34,951 nucleotides of DNA from an uncultured Nitrospiraceae bacterium. GTDB lineage: Bacteria > Nitrospirota > Thermodesulfovibrionia > Thermodesulfovibrionales > Thermodesulfovibrionaceae. Under the pieces are notes generated by a model, which was not told the origin of the DNA, did no database searches, and was given only the letters and a program-made list of their open reading frames with translations. This document shows, in pieces, positions 26,144 through 34,541 of the stretch. The stretch is taken from NCBI GenBank assembly GCA_937139565.1, contig CAKZQH010000044.1, positions 1 through 34,951 on the forward strand, given 5' to 3'. The position numbers and the translations under genes were made by a program. Position 1 is the first letter of the stretch. The number at the start of each line of letters is the position of its first letter.

Positions 26144-27685
26144 ATGATTAAGAAGTGCTATTACTCACTACTTGTAACCAAGTTACATTATCACCTGATA
26201 TTTCCTTCAAGATCACACTCTAACTCGAGAAAAGCAGATCAAAAAGCATCACTAAGAGAAAGAGTGGTTCATTTAGTTTTTATAATAATGCTTACTTTGA
26301 CCGCCACCTGTGATGTTTATGCACAATCTGAGGAAAAAAGCCTTAGAGAGCAACTCATTGAGTCAGAAAACACCCATGAAGTTTTTGCCATCGATGAATA
26401 CCACACCCACGTGCGACCTGTATTGGTCTTTATAGGAATAAGAGGTGGCGGACCCAGCGATGATTTCTCAAGAGAATTAGCCTCTTACTGCAAGACTCAG
26501 CTTGAAATAGCTCGAGAGGTTACTGATCCGATAACTGGAAAAACTGATAAGATATGGATACCCTATGATGGCAAATCCTACCTTTTTAACTACTTTATGA
26601 AAGATTTCAAAGGTTTTCGGTGCAAAGGAGAGTTCGAAGTCTCAATAGCATTTATTAAGAGATACGAAGTGAAAGATGCTGTTACCTCATTCATTATAAA
26701 ACATGAAAAGCCTCAACCCCATGTTTTTAAAACCGAGTATTTCACAAAAGATTCTGTTTCCATGCCACCGGATGGACCATTTAAGGTGGGGCAGTTCACT
26801 GTATCGGGGTTCTTCAAAGCTCTTGCAGGTATGCCTGCCTCGGTCCCATCTCTGACGTATCAGTATCTATACACATTGTGCAGTAACCATAACGGTACCA
26901 TGAGATTTATCGTTAACAGAACATCCATGTTTGTGCCGGACCCTTATGGTCGTGTCATCAATCCTGCTACCGGAGAAAGGTCAAGAGCAATTGGTGAATT
27001 TGTAGAGGTCGATGCGCTGTCTGCGTATACGTATCTTTGGAATCGAGGTGATGGGTTTGTTTCGATGACTGCATTTATTGCCTGTGAGGGAAACAGACGT
27101 TTTGTATTAAGAGCCAATGAGATCACAGCTCGAGATGGATCAAAAGATTTAGAGACTTACTTTGCCTCTAACAGAGGGCTCGAGGGTATTAGTTATAAAC
27201 CTCTTGCTCCATCGCATAGTATTGTCGCTAGGGAAGCTGATGCTTACAGCCCTTCTGCTCCCGAGAATGTAATTGCTCTTGAGACAGCAATGAAAGGTAG
27301 TAATGTCGTCAAAGTACAAGGCATACATGAGTATGTTGGAATCTACAACGGCAAAGACAAAGAGAATTGTGATCTTGTCACTGTTGAACGAATCTGGCAT
27401 GGAGATCCAAAGAAGCCGGTATCGGATGCCTTAAATTACAGGATTTGCAGAGGCAGGATTTTCCAGGTATCAAGAGGTGAATTTCGTAGCTTACCTGATG
27501 AAATCGATGCATTTGCGATTAAGCTTGCTAAGGTAGCTCAAAGATTGGGGAACGCTGATGGAGAGTTCCAGGGATATACTGTTAAAGCGAGGGCGCTCAG
27601 AGACCGAGATAACTGCTCAGTTGAGGTGAAAATCTTGCAAGGCATAAACCTCGTTGCAAATCGTTTGGTGAATGCATGTCAGTAG
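26144..27685 (+). CDS. Uncharacterised secreted or periplasmic protein, 513 residues
   Basis: I do not recognise this protein. The ATG has GGAGG 7 bases upstream. An unusually long basic N-terminus (about 40 residues) precedes a hydrophobic core (VVHLVFIIMLTLTATC) and a likely signal peptidase site after VYA at residue 60, so the protein is probably exported. The mature part has about eight cysteines (for example CKT, CKG, CSN, CEG, CDL, CRG, CSV and NACQ near the end), which suggests disulfides in an oxidising compartment. It is mixed alpha/beta in look, without repeats or recognised catalytic motifs. It is convergent with the STAND gene (72 bp between stops) and lies inside the repeat-flanked segment. 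A link to that system is possible but unproven. Confidence 0.75.
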   Translation: MIKKCYYSLLVTKLHYHLIFPSRSHSNSRKADQKASLRERVVHLVFIIMLTLTATCDVYAQSEEKSLREQLIESENTHEVFAIDEYHTHVRPVLVFIGIRGGGPSDDFSRELASYCKTQLEIAREVTDPITGKTDKIWIPYDGKSYLFNYFMKDFKGFRCKGEFEVSIAFIKRYEVKDAVTSFIIKHEKPQPHVFKTEYFTKDSVSMPPDGPFKVGQFTVSGFFKALAGMPASVPSLTYQYLYTLCSNHNGTMRFIVNRTSMFVPDPYGRVINPATGERSRAIGEFVEVDALSAYTYLWNRGDGFVSMTAFIACEGNRRFVLRANEITARDGSKDLETYFASNRGLEGISYKPLAPSHSIVAREADAYSPSAPENVIALETAMKGSNVVKVQGIHEYVGIYNGKDKENCDLVTVERIWHGDPKKPVSDALNYRICRGRIFQVSRGEFRSLPDEIDAFAIKLAKVAQRLGNADGEFQGYTVKARALRDRDNCSVEVKILQGINLVANRLVNACQ

Positions 27686-27757
27686 TCCTCTAGACAGGCG
27701 CACAATGCGGTAACGAGCGTATAAGTGAACCTGATCTACATGACAAGCGATATGTGC

Positions 27758-30700
27758 TTAATGTGCGGGCAAATTTATTCCAAAATGATTGAGAGTTTTG
27801 TCGAGCAGTAATTCTGCTATTCGGGCAGCATGATCTGGATAAGCTTTGGCAAGTAGCGCACACATTCTAAAAGCAGAATCTAAGTGATAGGCGCATGGTG
27901 TTATCAATTTCTTAAAATTCTCCATGTCTCTCTCCTCTAAAAGAACCTCAGCAACTTGAGGAAAATATTGATTGTGCCTATAACTTAAGCGTTTAATCAC
28001 TTCAATGGCTTGAGATCCTTTTCCCAGCCTAGACAGAGACTTTGCTATGTAAGGAATTTCGTCATCAAACAAATCAAGAACTTCAATTCTTGAATGCACC
28101 TGTTCTGCAATTTGAGAAGATCGTTCTGAATTTCCAGACTTTGCCAAAGCCTCAGCGATTTTTATTAATGCAACCACATGATCTTTAGTATCACTGATTC
28201 CTTCGATTAGTTGTAGTGCTCTGTCAACTTGACCTTCCATAGCTAATCTCGGGGCTAAAGCTACTAGTGCCTCGGCTCTAGAAACATTATTCTGTATCTC
28301 CTCGTAAACCTGTAGGGCTAAATCAATCTGGCCTTTATCAGCGAGAGCACTCGTGATCTTACCTAACGAAAATGATCTGTTAGGTTCACTTATGACACTT
28401 CGTGCTAACTTCAGAGCGCGGTCATAGTCTCCTAATTCTACAAGCTGCATTAATGTGTTCCCTAAGATCCATCGTTGTTTCCACGAATCGTCATTGATTT
28501 TATTGATTGATTGTAAAACCATGTTCATGGTCTGTATGGCGAACTCACTTTTTCCAGTTCGCCGAAAATGCTCTGAAATTATCAGTAAAGCTATTAATAT
28601 GTTCGAACCGGTTCGCACGTTCTTTACATACTTTAATGCTGCATTGAACATGCCTAACTCTGAAAGTAATTCAATAAAATCGAGAAGTATTGAGTCCTTT
28701 GCCGCTGTGTGTGGGATGCTATCAACCTCAGAGGCGATTTGAGTGATAATTTGCGACACCCACTTATTTTGCTCCTTTTTAGCTAAAGTTCTCACAATAT
28801 TTATTAAGAACTTAACACGAAACGTACGATACTCAAGATCATTGGTTACGTCCAAAGCTTTATTAATAAGCTCCTCTCTGAGCTCAGCTCCATCAATCTT
28901 TATGAAATTTTCCAATAATAGAGTAAATGTCTCTGCACGAGAGTGCTTGTCGCGGCATTTGTCGGCAACCTGAGCTGCCCTGCTTAAAATTGATACAGCC
29001 ATGGATTCTTGATTGTGCTTTACTAACATATCAGTTATACTTCCGAGTGATTTTATCAAAGTGATAATATCAGCGCCTATATCTTCACAACCTGCTAATA
29101 CGTCAAGAAGCCTTTTTGCGCTCTCACTGTCATTTAATCTCGCAAATAACCAGGCAGATTTGATAAGCAAAAATCGAGTAAAGCCAGGGTCTTCAATCGT
29201 CTCGATCAGCTCTAATACCCGCTTTGTCACTTGTAAAGCTTGCTCGTTCTCTCTCCTTTCAATTAACAGATCCGCTATCTTCAGTAGGATTTCTGCCTTT
29301 TGAGCGTCATTGAATGCTTCATTTGCTACTTTAAGAGCCTTATCCTTCCATCCAACTTTTACAAAGACCTCTGCTACACTGTGCAAAATCAGTGACTTCA
29401 GGAGAACAAGGTCTGTGTAGTAATAAAGCGTCATGAGTTGGCGGAGAACAGTTGATACATGCTTTTCTTCACCGCTTTCTATAAGGCCTTTTAAGATACT
29501 CTTTAGAGCGTTTATTTGCTTTGGAATCTTCGATAAATCAACGGGGTCGAATAAGTTCTGGTAAAAGATCCTGTGTGCACGCGTGTATATTCCCATTGCC
29601 TCATCCACCTCTTGTAATCTAATAAACGCATCGACAGCAGTCATTAAAGCCAGTGAACTTTCCACTTTATCACTTACGCTATGCGCCTTATTTAAAGCCT
29701 TTTTAAGGATATCAATGGTACGTTCCCTTAATTTTACTTCCATGAGACGTGGCGCAAAATCACGAATTAGCTCTATCTGCAGGTTCGGATTTTGTATGTT
29801 CTCGACATTCTGTATGGCTTGACTCGCAAGACCTAAATTCAGCAACATGTCAATAATATTCGGCAGAGTTGATTCCTTAATCCATGTATCACCAGCGTCT
29901 TCAACTATCCCGTAGATCTCCTCAACAAAATGAATTGCCCGATCACGATCTCCCGCTTTAGACAAACATATCGCCACCTCACATAATATTTTGATTTTCA
30001 TTACTTGATCATCGGTAGCATAAGCAATTTTATAAACTTCATCGATTATTCGGACAATCCAGGCATTATTACCTACTTCAGAGAGAAAGCTCGATGACTC
30101 GAGCAGTATTTTTATTAGTTTTAGTCGGAGAGTATGATGAATTTCATCAGCCAGTTTCAAAGAACGATCAAGAACTTGTCTGAGTCGTACTGTATCGTTA
30201 GCTCTCAACAACATCTCTGCAATGCTAATTAAGCTCTGCGCCTGAAAATCTGCACTTTCAAAATAATTTACCAGCTGTAAGGCTCTATCAAAATTACCAT
30301 CACGAGCAAGTTGATCGATAACCATTTCCAAAGTTGTATCGCCCAGTAGTGTCTTTGCAAGGGCTGACACCATCCCGTCGTAATTCTCTAGAAAATAGAA
30401 TGGAATCTCAATGGCAATATCGGTACCAGCAGACTTTAAATCTAAGATATTTGTTGACCGAAGCTTATTCACTCTCTCACTAAGCTGCGTCAACTTCTGA
30501 AGTACTTCCTTTACCTCGTCACTTTTCTTGTTATCACGTAACTCCCATGCAAGTAGAAGATGATATATGATCTGCCTATCAAGCGAGTAACTGTTCGCCA
30601 ATTCTAAAGCACTTTTAAGGTTTCCAGATTTTTTTAACTTTTGTAAAGGGCTCTCAAGTCGTCGTAGAGCGTAGATATCGAAAGCATGCTGGAGCATGAA

Positions 30701-33031
30701 CTCTGCAATAATTTCCCCACGATCGAGATCAACTGCAGTCTCGAGAGCCAACATCTTAGTCCTTAAGGGAAGTGTGAGAAGTTCTGGGAGTTTCTCCCGC
30801 TGGACCTGTGCGTAATCTTCATCCCTCGCTAAGATAAAAAGCTCATCATAACGATGAGACTTTCGCAGATGATCAGAATAGTAGCGAAGAGCATATGGAC
30901 TCTTATGCTTCCTCCAGTTTGCACACCAGTTGAGTAATTTTTCCTCAGCCTTCTTTGTCTCCTTGCCAAGGTTTCTCTTGAATGCTTCAGCAAGAAGAGG
31001 ATGAGCAAATGAATATGTACGTTCTCCTTTCGACTCTCCTATTGAGAACCAACGGGTAACAGAGTGTGGTAATGCCTCTAAATCCCATTTAGTTAATTCC
31101 GTTAGTTCCTCAACCTCTGATTCAGTCACTGCTCCAACAGCGACAGTGAGTAAAGAAAACAGCTGTCTGATACCCTGCTCCTTATGAATTGCAGATGCGA
31201 GCAGTTTAATTTGCTTTTCAACATACTCATTGAATCCTTTGGGTGTGTTTTTTAGAACGTTGTTAACATCTCTGTTCTCCTTGTGTGCCAGATACAAATC
31301 ATTTACTAAGAATCGAACAAATAATGGCATTCCTCCTGTAATTTTTAGTATTTGTCGAACAAATGAATTATCATCACCGAACTTGGATAATTCTCCATCT
31401 CCCGCTCTTCTCAACCACTCCCTGATGTCTTCCTCTGACAGAGAATCAAGGAAAATTAATGTTGCAGAGCTAATAAAGGGCGTAAAGTAAGGAGGAACAT
31501 CTCCAAGTCCATCCCAGCGACCGGTGACTATGAAGTAGAGATTATCCGGTATCGGATCCGGCAGGAATGACTCCACCAGTTTCTCACTCTCATCTAAGCC
31601 ATCAAGCACCACCAGGATTTTCCTCTCATCCACACCTTTGTTACAAGCCTCAAGCATCCGCATCAGAGCTCCACGTAATGCTGCCTCTGATTCGTGAAAA
31701 TTAATATCCTGAAGGTTAAGCTTTGCAATGAGCTGAGCTATAAGATGAGCGTAAGCGTTTGCAGGTTCCAGGGATGCATTATCGATCTCTCTGTTAAAGA
31801 AGTGCTTTACTATTACAAAATCAGGATTATCCTCATGATTCAGTAGCCAGTCTGCAATAAGAGTTGTCTTACCGTAACCAGCTGGAGCATAGACTATTGC
31901 GATACCGCTTTTCTGGTCTCCTATGAAATCATTTAGGCGTGAAATCGTACTTTTTTGCCCCACGAACATCTCATGTTGTTTATTTCTAAGCCACCTGTGA
32001 GTTCTTGAAGCCAACAAATAAGCAATATGGTTCTCACTTAACCGGTGTTTGATACGATAGATAACTTCTAAACTCTCACGAACTACGTTTTCAATCTCAT
32101 TAAGTCGTTGTTCTATTGATGGTAATATCGTAAGATACGGAACCAACGTATCGAGCTGATTACGAATTTCCTCAAAATACTCTCTATTCTTCTGCTTTAG
32201 ATCTCCGAGTTCTTTGTGGATCGCATCTAAACGCTGTACAATCAAGTTGCCTTGCTGTTTAAGATAACTGAGAAGGTCATCCAGGCTCACTGAGATTTCC
32301 CCTAACTGCTCGTCACGGATTGATAGCTGATTCAATAGCTCAACCATTAAAATATTGCTGACTCTGCTGTTACTCTTTATCTCCTCATGAAAAAAAGCAC
32401 AAGCAACTTTGAACCAATCTACTCTCTCACCACTACTCTTATCAAGCCAGCCCTCGTGTATGAGTTTTTTGAATCCCTCTGGTGTAGCTTTTTCAAAACC
32501 TGCAGGAGTGGATTTCTTGAATACTGCAAGTGTGCGTTTCAAAAATCCTTCAGATTCAGATGGTTCGCTACAGAGCTTAGAGATAAAGTTGAGGACCTCA
32601 TCTTTCATCTTTTGCTGTATTTTTAAGTCCTCTCTCTCATATCCCTCGATGAGAGGCAGCATGGATCTCACCTGATCACTTGTCAAGTCTAAGGTTGGGA
32701 AGTAATTTTCTCTCGTCAGCCTTCGTAACTCATTTTCGATGCATTCAATTGCCCAGTGTGTCCACTCTCTGTCTTCATGAGACCTCACTGACTCTCCAGT
32801 TCGGCTTGAGCAAGTTGCAGAATACTCCCTCAAAGCAACAAGGGTAGCTTTCATGAGAGATTTATATACGGCACGAAGCAAATCGTGATTAATAGGCGTT
32901 TTCGCTCTGTTTTTCCACTCCTTGTAGTTTTGCCATGCCTTGCACGCAGCACTGTCTGCTCGATTACTAAGAACTCCCGAGATTACATTAGAGAGAAAAG
33001 AAAATGCCAGCGATGCAAGGATTGGTTCCAT
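27758..33031 (-). CDS. Giant STAND/NACHT NTPase with alpha-solenoid repeats
   Basis: This 1757-residue protein has signal-transducing ATPase architecture. Residues 4-21 form a hydrophobic, small-residue-rich tip; about 30-230 are helical with no recognised enzyme domain; about 235-330 look like a coiled coil. The NTPase follows: Walker A APAGYGKTT (382-390), Walker B ILVVLDGLDE (472-481), sensor-like FIVTGRW (500-506), GGMPLF (566-571), and a winged-helix part ending FAHPLLAEAF (about 675-684). Residues about 700-1757 are helical repeats. Three consecutive 33-residue units at about 1534-1632 begin GDYDRALKL, GQIDLALQV and GQVDRALQL. Bacterial STAND proteins of this plan include Avs phage sensors, where the solenoid recognises phage protein; that role here is inference. 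The ribosome site is weak. Confidence 0.9.
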   Translation of the reverse strand: MEPILASLAFSFLSNVISGVLSNRADSAACKAWQNYKEWKNRAKTPINHDLLRAVYKSLMKATLVALREYSATCSSRTGESVRSHEDREWTHWAIECIENELRRLTRENYFPTLDLTSDQVRSMLPLIEGYEREDLKIQQKMKDEVLNFISKLCSEPSESEGFLKRTLAVFKKSTPAGFEKATPEGFKKLIHEGWLDKSSGERVDWFKVACAFFHEEIKSNSRVSNILMVELLNQLSIRDEQLGEISVSLDDLLSYLKQQGNLIVQRLDAIHKELGDLKQKNREYFEEIRNQLDTLVPYLTILPSIEQRLNEIENVVRESLEVIYRIKHRLSENHIAYLLASRTHRWLRNKQHEMFVGQKSTISRLNDFIGDQKSGIAIVYAPAGYGKTTLIADWLLNHEDNPDFVIVKHFFNREIDNASLEPANAYAHLIAQLIAKLNLQDINFHESEAALRGALMRMLEACNKGVDERKILVVLDGLDESEKLVESFLPDPIPDNLYFIVTGRWDGLGDVPPYFTPFISSATLIFLDSLSEEDIREWLRRAGDGELSKFGDDNSFVRQILKITGGMPLFVRFLVNDLYLAHKENRDVNNVLKNTPKGFNEYVEKQIKLLASAIHKEQGIRQLFSLLTVAVGAVTESEVEELTELTKWDLEALPHSVTRWFSIGESKGERTYSFAHPLLAEAFKRNLGKETKKAEEKLLNWCANWRKHKSPYALRYYSDHLRKSHRYDELFILARDEDYAQVQREKLPELLTLPLRTKMLALETAVDLDRGEIIAEFMLQHAFDIYALRRLESPLQKLKKSGNLKSALELANSYSLDRQIIYHLLLAWELRDNKKSDEVKEVLQKLTQLSERVNKLRSTNILDLKSAGTDIAIEIPFYFLENYDGMVSALAKTLLGDTTLEMVIDQLARDGNFDRALQLVNYFESADFQAQSLISIAEMLLRANDTVRLRQVLDRSLKLADEIHHTLRLKLIKILLESSSFLSEVGNNAWIVRIIDEVYKIAYATDDQVMKIKILCEVAICLSKAGDRDRAIHFVEEIYGIVEDAGDTWIKESTLPNIIDMLLNLGLASQAIQNVENIQNPNLQIELIRDFAPRLMEVKLRERTIDILKKALNKAHSVSDKVESSLALMTAVDAFIRLQEVDEAMGIYTRAHRIFYQNLFDPVDLSKIPKQINALKSILKGLIESGEEKHVSTVLRQLMTLYYYTDLVLLKSLILHSVAEVFVKVGWKDKALKVANEAFNDAQKAEILLKIADLLIERRENEQALQVTKRVLELIETIEDPGFTRFLLIKSAWLFARLNDSESAKRLLDVLAGCEDIGADIITLIKSLGSITDMLVKHNQESMAVSILSRAAQVADKCRDKHSRAETFTLLLENFIKIDGAELREELINKALDVTNDLEYRTFRVKFLINIVRTLAKKEQNKWVSQIITQIASEVDSIPHTAAKDSILLDFIELLSELGMFNAALKYVKNVRTGSNILIALLIISEHFRRTGKSEFAIQTMNMVLQSINKINDDSWKQRWILGNTLMQLVELGDYDRALKLARSVISEPNRSFSLGKITSALADKGQIDLALQVYEEIQNNVSRAEALVALAPRLAMEGQVDRALQLIEGISDTKDHVVALIKIAEALAKSGNSERSSQIAEQVHSRIEVLDLFDDEIPYIAKSLSRLGKGSQAIEVIKRLSYRHNQYFPQVAEVLLEERDMENFKKLITPCAYHLDSAFRMCALLAKAYPDHAARIAELLLDKTLNHFGINLPAH

Positions 33032-33235
33032 AGCTATTTACCTAATCTCATATGCAACTATTCAGCCAACGCTTGAAGCTTAAATATGATATGACGCCTC
33101 GCCTCAAGCAAAATTCTATCGACGGGTTACATTGTTCGACTGGCCACCAAAGCAAGAGGAGTGATCGACAGCCGTTTGATGAATCAAGCTTGGTACTATA
33201 ATCACAAGCAATAGCATCATCCTTTTTTTCAAAAT
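33032..33235 (-). other. Long 5' leader of the STAND gene
   Basis: About 200 nt separate the predicted transcription start from the STAND start codon. GCTTGA and TCAAGC arms on the minus strand (about 33107-33069) could form a hairpin. I see no recognised riboswitch and no supported gene here. Confidence 0.4.
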
Positions 33236-33241
33236 TGCGGC

Positions 33242-33271
33242 ATTATATCAGATAGTGCCATATAAAGTCAA
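33242..33271 (-). promoter_or_regulatory. Promoter of the STAND gene
   Basis: On the minus strand TTGACT (33271-33266) and TATAAT (33247-33242, perfect consensus) are 18 bp apart. This is the strongest sigma-70-like site by eye in the accessory region. Its -35 lies 5 bp from the edge of the copy B repeat, the same offset as the dcw promoter from copy A. Confidence 0.75.
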
Positions 33272-33276
33272 TGCCC

Positions 33277-33406
33277 CGCCTTTCCTCAAAAATAATTTCT
33301 TCGAAAAAGGATTGTTTCCTCAAAATTGACAAAAAAGGCAATCATCTTATCAAACCCCTTATTCACAAATTAATTTTCCTAACAGGAGGTTCCCAAGATG
33401 ATTGCC
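33277..33406. repeat. Mobile-element-like end, copy B with start-sequestering hairpin
   Basis: Positions 33277-33317 match copy A (25347-25387) with one mismatch. A 12-bp perfect inverted repeat follows: GGCAATCATCTT (33337-33348) and AAGATGATTGCC (33395-33406). AACC (33353-33356) can also pair with GGTT (33388-33391). The second arm contains the ATG at 33398, and AGGAGG (33384-33389) lies within the loop/stem, so the fold would hide the ribosome site and start codon of the small ORF. Such hairpins are known to block read-through expression of transposases. Confidence 0.6.
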
Positions 33407-33511
33407 GTTATACCAAAGGGAGTATTCAACATGAGTAACAGGTATGTCATCATTAATGAAAATGAAAAGAGAGAAATATCAGAAGTCAGCTTACACCCAC
33501 ACTACACATGA
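33398..33511 (+). CDS. Small ORF (37 residues) behind a strong ribosome site
   Basis: AGGAGG lies 8 bases before the ATG. The product begins MIAVIPKGVFNMSNRY and ends SLHPHYT. It may be the truncated N-terminus of a transposase or other element protein, given the element-like sequence upstream. I do not recognise the family. The start codon is inside the copy B hairpin. Confidence 0.4.
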   Translation: MIAVIPKGVFNMSNRYVIINENEKREISEVSLHPHYT

Positions 33512-33552
33512 ACAGACAGTATCTTGCCTCCCGGCTAAGGGCACTTGTCAAA

Positions 33553-33682
33553 AATATTGTGTCTCATTGTAAAACCTCATATTAAAGAGTTGAAAAAGTT
33601 CATATGCCCTCGCTTTGATGGCAGGTATAGGATTCTTCCATTTTCCCTCCTTCTTTATCTGTTCTATATTAGACACAATATT
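33553..33682. repeat. Short element bounded by a 12-bp perfect inverted repeat
   Basis: AATATTGTGTCT (33553-33564) and AGACACAATATT (33671-33682) are perfect inverse complements enclosing 106 bp with no convincing gene. It could be a small non-autonomous element or an insertion scar. A 99-codon frame overlapping it runs on into the REP array and is not credible. Confidence 0.45.
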
Positions 33683-33705
33683 ATTCTAACTCCCTTTCCT
33701 TTTTT

Positions 33706-34194
33706 GTCACTGCGAGGCCATGAAGTGGCCTTGGCAGTCTCTTTCGGTCACTGTGAGGGACTCGATGTCCCGAAGGGGTCTCTAAGTAAAGCCTACAAAG
33801 AGACAACGACGAGATTGCTTCGCTTCGCTCGCAATGACGTATAATATGAAGGCGCAATGACAGCTTTTTTTTGTCACTGCGAGGAACTGAATGTCCCGAA
33901 GCAGTCTCTGAGACGCCTCAAAGACGAGATCCCTTCGCTGACGCTCGCAATGACGGAAGAGGGAGCTCGCAATGACAGAAAAGAGGAGCTCGCAATGACA
34001 GAAAAGGGGAGATACGAGATTGCGGAGCCTCTTCCGAACGTAGTGAGGAATCCCGCTCCTCGCAATGACATAAAAATAGAAGCCTCGCAATGACGCTCCC
34101 CTTTGTCACTGCGAGGCCATGAAATGGCCGAAGCAGTCTCAAAGACCAACGGAATGAGATCCCTTCGTCGCTTATGCTCCTCGCAATGACAGAA
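33706..34194. repeat. REP/MITE-like palindromic repeat array, right copy
   Basis: This belongs to the same family as 81-512. Complete units are at 33747-33838 (92 bp), 33874-33954 (81 bp) and 34104-34190 (87 bp), each bounded by GTCACTGYGAG and CTCGCAATGAC. Solo ends fill the gaps. The hairpin next to the left end again varies with kept pairing, for example GGCCAT/ATGGCC at about 34115-34130. The frames called in both directions here are repeat artefacts. Confidence 0.85.
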
Positions 34195-34330
34195 AGAGAA
34201 AAGCTTCGCAATTACAGAAGAGGGCGCTCGCTATGAGAGAGAAAGGCGCGTTTCTAATTGCTAGAATAGTGCTGAACGAAGAGAGATAATCAGATTCGCA
34301 AATGAGATAACAAGGCAGGAGGAAATATAG

Positions 34331-34378
34331 ACAGTTAGAGGAAAATCGGATGGTTTAAAAATAGCTTAGAAGGCATGT
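34331..34378. repeat. 48-bp dispersed repeat, right copy, interrupted by the insertion sequence
   Basis: It matches 559-606 at 43 of 48 positions in the same orientation. Homology ends at GCATGT (34378), where sequence belonging to the following insertion sequence begins. Confidence 0.75.
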
Positions 34379-34541
34379 CCCGACTTTGTCAGTTTACTGC
34401 CAAAATTTGCTTCACAATCTCTGCAAGTGGTTGATTTTACTAAATGTCAAATTTTTTCTATCAAATTTTGTGGTATAACTTAATTTTCTACTTTAGCATT
34501 TTTAACTTGACTTTTTTCTTTATTTATGCTATAACATATCC
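34379..34541. mobile_element. Left end of an IS1634/IS4-type insertion sequence
   Basis: The point where the 48-bp repeat stops matching (about 34378) is the best estimate of the element's left border. The stretch up to the transposase start is AT-rich, non-coding, and carries the transposase promoter. The right border lies outside the window, so the terminal inverted repeat could not be confirmed. Confidence 0.5.
34507..34535 (+). promoter_or_regulatory. Promoter of the transposase gene
   Basis: TTGACT (34507-34512) and TATAAC (34530-34535) are separated by 17 bp. The predicted transcription start falls on or next to the GTG at 34542, which would make the mRNA leaderless. Confidence 0.7.

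Noticed and set aside
27686-27757. Possible bidirectional terminator between the 513-residue protein and STAND genes
   Set aside because: Only 4-bp stems and no T-tract could be found on either strand.
33091-33201. 36-residue + strand ORF in the STAND leader
   Set aside because: No Shine-Dalgarno sequence, no recognised match, and it lies antisense to the predicted leader transcript.
33545-33844. 99-codon + strand frame
   Set aside because: It crosses the 12-bp inverted-repeat element and runs on into the REP array, with no ribosome site and no family resemblance.
81-34211. Regularly spaced short repeats at both ends resembling CRISPR arrays
   Set aside because: The units are palindromic, variable in length, joined without unique spacers, and no cas genes are present. 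They fit REP/MITE elements.
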